This document shows positions 58,951 through 64,000 of a DNA stretch of 64,000 bases, piece after piece (position 1 is the first letter of the stretch; every line of letters begins with the position of its first letter). Both the position numbers and the translations under genes were made by a program. The DNA lies in contig JAAEAF010002492.1 in NCBI GenBank assembly GCA_011037195.1, positions 148,214-212,213 on the forward strand, read 5' to 3'. Under the pieces are notes generated by a model that was not told the origin of the DNA, ran no database searches, and saw only the letters and a list, made by a program, of their open reading frames with translations. This stretch comes from Triatoma infestans (taxonomy: Eukaryota; Arthropoda; Insecta; Hemiptera; Reduviidae).

Positions 58951-59823
58951 TGTCTGCGCGGCAGACACCCAAGGTGCGGTGGCGAGCGTACGCCAAGAAG
59001 TGGAATGAAACAACAGTGGAAAGAAATGAAAATGAGACTTACCTTTAGCTGACGGTGAGTGATGAGTTGAAGGCTTGACGCTGAAGTGATAGGCGGACTG
59101 AAGAAGCAGGAGGTGGGTATGTGTGTGAATCAGTGTGAGTGCAGGTGTGCGTATGTATGTGTGTAGTTTGGCGAAAGAAAGATTTGAGGAGAGAGGAAGG
59201 GGGGTTAGAGTGCTTCGTGGAAGCAGGTGAAGAACCCAGGCGCGGAAGGTGAGTAATTCTTCACTGGTGGCGAGGAAAGAGATTCTTGCGTCTCACGGAG
59301 TCAGTAAATAATTAATTTGAACGCGAAGGCGCGAATAAGGCGAATAACTTATTAAGGTGAAGTAAAGGCACTGGCAAACACACGTTCACTAGGCGAGGTA
59401 TAAGGAGCAAGTTTACCAGGCGAAATGAACACTACACCACAGAAGAAGAAGCGGTAACTGAGGTCAACTAGACGGGCGACAGAGAAGAGAACGGCACAAT
59501 ACACTGTTGACCAGACGCTGTACAGAAGAGAAGTGAGTTAAGTTTTTGAGGAATACAGAAGGTTTGAAGAGTAAGGGAAATGGAAATAACGCGCGCAGTC
59601 CGAAGATGAAAGATGCCGGCAATCCCACCACCAAAAACAGAGAGAGAGGGAAAATGCGGGGAAGCGTGGGAAATATGCGGGCGATGAAATTATTTCAAAG
59701 GCAAGCGGATTAACGCGTACGCACGCACGGGCGGAGTAGGCGCGTAAGAGAGACAGGCGTGGGAAAATTACCAAGTTAAAATATCGAGGCAGAGTTAATC
59801 CCTCAAAGGGAGCCGACCGAACA
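58951..59823 (-). repeat. 5' LTR of the BEL/Pao element
   Basis: 873 bp, same termini. The minus-strand sequence just inside (58950-58927) is TTTTGGTCCTCCGGGCCGGA, the typical BEL primer-site context. Confidence 0.92.
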
Positions 59824-59828
59824 ACTAT

Positions 59829-60143
59829 AATCAATGACAATATTACTCATACTATTCATACATATTATACATATTAATAATATTCATACACAAACACGAG
59901 TTTCTCCAAAGTTTCACTTTGGTTGGCAAATGATTAATTGAAGCTTTTGTGCACATAAGTTCGTTTCCACAATGGGACGTCAAGTTTGAGCGTTCAGTGA
60001 TTTTTTTTTTTTGTAGGTCGAGATCTGAAAACATAGTGTGGGAATTTTCCAGATAAGTAGGAGGGTGCAGTACAAGCTCTAAGCAAGGGCCAAAAGACTA
60101 GTGTCTTGTTATGTTTATAACAAATAAAAGGTTAAGAGATAAA
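59829..60143. other. Duplicated intronic DNA, right copy
   Basis: Matches 4376-4686 of the left copy (TTTCTCCAAAGTTTCACTTTGG etc.). No gene. Confidence 0.7.
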
Positions 60144-60707
60144 GGGCTAGCGCACTAGTCTGGCTGGAGTGGATCCTCGCACACTAGGCCAACTAAACAG
60201 TTTAATTGGTAGTTGGTGCGCAGACTTGCTACTCGGTATTGAATGGTTGTTCCAATCAAAACCAATAAGTTCACGAGAAGTACAATTATTGCTCTTATAA
60301 GGAGAAGAATGTTGAAAAAGAGGAAGAAGAGAAACGGGGCTATTGGGTGCATCCCATAAATAGTGATCGAATGTTGTATTAACGCCGAAGTGTCGGTGAA
60401 GGACATTTTTTTTTTTCTGAATTGTCCGGCACAAAAAATTCGAAATATAACTAACCTATAATTATATGAAGAGTGTTATGTAGTTTCCGCGGATTAAAGT
60501 CGGCGAGTGGGCGCATGCCAATTGTTAACCAAAGCCATTAAGAATCGGCCGTTAGTAGGCAGACTTTTTAGTTGAAAGGGAATGGGCAGCCCATCATACT
60601 ATTTAATCGGCGGATTTTTTATTGTTTGGTGGTCGCACTTCCATTTCTTTCTTTAAACAACCAGACTAAACTATCGGCCGATAAAAGTCTGCAGTGTGTG
60701 CTTGCCC
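60144..60707. mobile_element. PIF/Harbinger-like MITE, right copy
   Basis: Duplicate of 4687-5251. The right terminus has mutated (GTGTGCTTGCCC) while the left is intact. It was carried by the segmental duplication rather than by a new insertion, since flanks match too. Confidence 0.72.
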
Positions 60708-60914
60708 TAATGTTTGTAACCTTTTGACCTAGGCGCAGAGCACTGGGCGTCCCGCTGCTCAAGTTGTGTTATTTTTAAAATGAATATCGCAAACTGCAAG
60801 ATTTATGCTATTTGCGTCTTAATTCTACTAAGAAGTACTTCTGACTTCTTTGTGTTATATATTAAGTATTTAAATCTAGTCAGTACTAATTAAAATACCA
60901 ACAAATTTTACCTT

Positions 60915-62440
60915 GAGTCCTCTTTCGGAAGGAGTATACAGCACTTTAGAAAACACCACCAATAAATATCTTTATTTTAATTGCACAAATTAATAGTTTA
61001 CCGGAACACAAATAAACTAATAAAAACTAATTATTTACTAACAAAAATAGTTATTTAACTTTGTCTTCACAACACATGACCCCAAATATAGTTTTTTGAA
61101 ACCTTCCACGGCCAGCTGGGTTCCGTTTCATTACCCCTTCGTTTTGAAAACAATTGTTTCAAATGGCCCGGCCAGTTTTTTACCTTAGTCGCGGTATCGT
61201 GCGGGTGGTCGCCGCTCTTGAGGGAAGTTACGCCTCGCAATAAGGACGCCATCCCCTGGCTCCCCGCTACTATGGCTGTCGGAGTCACACATTTAGGGGT
61301 CACTCCCTCTAGCCTTCTCCTCTGACGTTGTATCTTCCTCAGTTGCGGTGCTCGTCGAACTTTTGTCGGCCCCTATGCCCTCTTCCTAAGCTGGTGAATA
61401 TCGCTGTGGCGGCCTCTTCTCCCTTGCAGGCTTTGGTTTAGCGGACACCTTATCCTCAATGCCAGGCCTCTCAGGGGTTCCCCAGATATCCCCACTAGTG
61501 CTTCCTCTACGTCCCCTTCCGGATGTCCTGCACTAATTCGGGGGCACTTCCAGGTTCTCGTGTCAAGTTTAGTGTTGTGGTTGGTTGCCGCGTAGGCCAT
61601 CATTGGTTCCTTTGCTCTCTCTCTCCTAGTTCTTGGGTCTTTTTCGGCTCCTTGTCTTCCGCTTCTCCTCCCTTCGGGCACTTCTTCAAGTGGCCAACAT
61701 GCGTGATCTGCTGTTGTCCGGGTGCCCTATCATCCAGTAGGAGACATCCGGCCATCCGAAATGCCCGCTCCAGGAACTATAGATCTTTTTTGATGCTCCG
61801 GTGGGTATAACTTGGTTCTTTATGTATTCCCAGTCCCCTTTCTGAAATTATCGCATTCTCCTCCCTTTGTTGGCTTTTCGTCGATTCCGCTCGCTGAATA
61901 ATTGAATCCGTTTTGCTGCCTGCTTGTAAGCCATTTCCAATCCCTCTTGTACCCTTCGACTATAATCGGGGAACTTCACTGCTCCTCTGCAGGTACTCGG
62001 CAGTGGCCCCGCGACGTCCATTGCAGCAAACTCCCCTGGTCGCGCGGCATAATATGGCTCCATTAACGGCACTCGAGGAGGGTTTTTCACAACAGCGCTT
62101 GTGGGGCAATTCCTCACATAATCCGTGTACCCCGACTAAGGGTTTTCCAGTGAAAGTACCCTCTGATCCGTCCAAGCGTCATTTCCACTCCTGGGTGACC
62201 TATAAAGGGCGAGTCGTGATACAGCCTCAACACACTGGGTCTGATAGATCTGAGTCAACTTCTACTTGCTCTCGTGCTTTATATGCAGCAACCCGTCGAC
62301 GTCGATCATATCTTCCGCCGTCGGGTCCCACACCGCTACAAGTGCAGCGGTGCCTCGTCAGGAGTGTGAGTTGGTAGATACTTTTCTCTGGGCACTTTAT
62401 CTCTAGGGTAGCTCAAGCGTTTCATCACAGCGTTCCAAAT
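60915..62440 (-). pseudogene. Gypsy-type LTR retrotransposon relic (integrase end), right copy
   Basis: Duplicate of the relic at 5470-6960. At 62117-61848 it keeps KNPPRVPLMEPYYAARPGEF and AMDVAGPLP, the integrase core entry that is partly lost in the left copy, then DYSRRVQEGLEMAY. Several indels break the frame. Confidence 0.7.
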
Positions 62441-62779
62441 TGCGAGGCTTCGTGGAGGTGGAGAGCTCTGGAGACGAATTTTTAATTTTATTTAATATAT
62501 GTTTTGAATTTAAAATTCGTCAACCGGGTGCCTTAGAGGAGGGACCATCGGTTCTAGGGATGATTCCTGTGCATATCCAGAGTAGGGTTGCCAGGGCCTG
62601 TATGCACCAATTTGTGGGAATCTGGAAAATATCCAGAGGCAGGGAAGGCTTGCTTCTGGAGGAGAACGTGGAGGACTTGTCCCCCAGCGGCGCTGTCTGA
62701 AACGTGGTCAAAGAAAAAGAACAGATATGTAAGGCAGGTATTTTTATTTAGATTTACTTATTTAATTATTTATTTTTAT

Positions 62780-64000
62780 TTTATTTATTAATTTTTATTC
62801 CTGCCGGCTGTCTATCATGTACGTCAGAAGTTCCATTTCTTCCATTAGTTGACTTATCACTGAGATTGACAGGGTAGCAATGATTCAGGTTAATTGCAGC
62901 ATAGCATAGATGCAACGGCTAATTCGTACCGATCTATTACGGGGTTGCATATATATTTTGCACATACCCACGTACCTTATGATTATAAAGGATTGGTTCG
63001 AGGTTTGAGTGCGGTCAATGGCAGGCTGTTTGTTGCGGATGGTGGGGGCACTTCTAGAGCATGTATTTGTGTTAGTAGAGATGTCGGCGCCGTCCTGCTT
63101 AGATAGTTTTGTTCTAGGGATCTGGTGGCGGTGGGGGTTGCTCTGGGGATTGGTGGCCAATGTCTGGATGTGATGGTGGCCAATGTCTGGATGTGATGGT
63201 GGCCTCGGCCTATTACCCCTATGACCATCCCTATCTTCCTCCTCAGGAATTAGCAGATTTGGTACGGTTCGGAGTCCAGCCTACCAAACCGTATAAGTTG
63301 CACTACCTATAAGTTGTGATGCAAATGCACATCATGTTGTCTGGGGCAGCAGCAACATCAATACTAGGGGTCGTGCTGTCAGGGACTTTTTGCTGTGTAC
63401 TGAGCTAGATGTTATATATAGGGATTCTGAACCCAGTTTTGAAACTAGGATTAGAAGCCAAGTTCGTACCGATATTACTCTTGTTTCTAGGAATACTAGT
63501 AAACTTATTAGAGATTGGAGGATATGTTCGGAAGCTTCTATTTCTGATCACAGCATTATTAGGTTTAATCCGGGGATTAATCCAATCACCATGGCTACCT
63601 ATAGAAACCCCAGAAGGGCGGATTGGAATTCTTATTCTAGACTTCTAGGAGATAGAATGATTATCCAGTCATGTGCTCTTGGTATATTACTGAATTGGAA
63701 AGAGAGACTGGTATTCTACATGAACACATTATTTCTTCATTTGAAGCAACCTTTGCTCCCAGGTTGGTTAGTGGTAGTAGGAACCCCTGATGGTCATCTT
63801 CGTTAGAAAAGCTTAGAAGACAAGTTAGGGTCTCTTACACGAATGCTGTCCTAACCGAATGTTCGAAATCATGGGATAGTTTCAATAGTCTTAAAAAAAC
63901 GTATAAATACTATGCATTATGGAGAGCTAAGAGAAGCTCTTGCAGATCCTGTTGTGAGGATCTAAATTCGAATAAAGAGACATCTGGGTGCTACGGATTC
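62780..64000 (+). pseudogene. R1-like non-LTR retrotransposon relic, right copy (runs off window)
   Basis: Duplicate of the LINE at 7330. It retains the endonuclease end deleted from the left copy: SEASISDHSIIRFNPG (SDH is a catalytic motif of the family) followed by YRNPRRADWNSYSRLL. It carries a 17-bp local tandem duplication near 63165-63200 (GGCCAATGTCTGGATGT). Frameshifts are present. Cut by the window edge. Confidence 0.72.

Larger units (their letters stand above)
52310..59823 (-). mobile_element. BEL/Pao LTR retrotransposon, near-complete, GC-rich
   Basis: 7.5 kb, transcribed on the minus strand. LTRs lie at 52310-53201 (3') and 58951-59823 (5'), with TG...CA ends. The target duplication ACTAT (52305-52309 and 59824-59828) is confirmed by the empty site in the left copy near 4371-4375. 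Gag and pol lie in one frame except for two in-frame TGA codons and one frameshift. Base composition is far richer in GC than the host DNA. The 5' LTR lacks 19 bp present in the 3' LTR. Confidence 0.95.
42187..64000. repeat. Right copy of the large direct duplication
   Basis: Direct repeat of 1 to about 7955, offset about 42.2 kb at its left edge. Inserted relative to the left copy: LTR provirus 44862-50689, BEL/Pao element 52310-59823, and about 750 bp of extra minisatellite. Homology starts near 42183 and continues to the window end. Confidence 0.9.

Overview
The window is insect-like nuclear DNA: AT-rich, spliced, with tRNA-derived SINEs, microsatellites and a heavy load of decayed transposable elements. 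The species cannot be named from the sequence. The only host genes I can support form a cluster of small secreted protease-inhibitor genes of the pacifastin family, all on the minus strand. Each unit has a 46-bp first coding exon (15-residue signal peptide plus one base, phase 1 donor GTAAGT) and a phase 1 domain exon carrying the six-cysteine pattern C-x11-C-N-x-C-x-C-x3-G-x4-C-T-x3-C. Two genes are complete (22839-20735 and 32546-32222). A third is probable (signal exon 11624-11579, linker exon 4314-4132, domain exon 4027-3861). Further domain exons lie at 2356-2148, 37354-37206 and 41496-41333.

The left end (1 to about 7955) is repeated at the right end (42187 to the window end) as a direct duplication with an offset of about 42.2 kb. 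The right copy repeats the pacifastin exons (51110-50902, 51949-51783, 52234-52052), a Harbinger-like MITE, a Gypsy integrase relic and an R1-like LINE. The copies differ by discrete events. The right copy gained a Gypsy/errantivirus-like provirus (44862-50689, 4-bp target duplication TGGA) and a GC-rich BEL/Pao element (52310-59823, 5-bp target duplication ACTAT), and its 21-bp minisatellite grew from about 0.3 to about 1.05 kb. The left copy carries a roughly 0.86-kb insertion bounded by a direct repeat of about 60 bp.

Between the duplicated ends lie the two complete inhibitor genes, a jockey-like LINE (26300-30890) with an internal duplication, a BEL integrase relic (24370-25510), two mariner relics (10800-11360 and 41810-42192), a gag relic with an SAP-like start (39402-39880), five SINE copies or fragments, a 1-kb foldback palindrome inside the intron of one inhibitor gene, and many copies of a modular repeat with recurring termini. 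Remaining stretches are AT-rich with no recognisable gene.

The inhibitor genes share signal-exon length, splice phase, 3' flank, poly(A) signal and core promoter, but differ at the residues that set protease specificity (C-T-P1-P1'-x-C: Ala-Met, Met-Lys, Leu-Arg, Pro-Arg, Ile-Leu, Val-Tyr). This fits tandem duplication followed by target diversification, with mobile elements rearranging introns and flanks.
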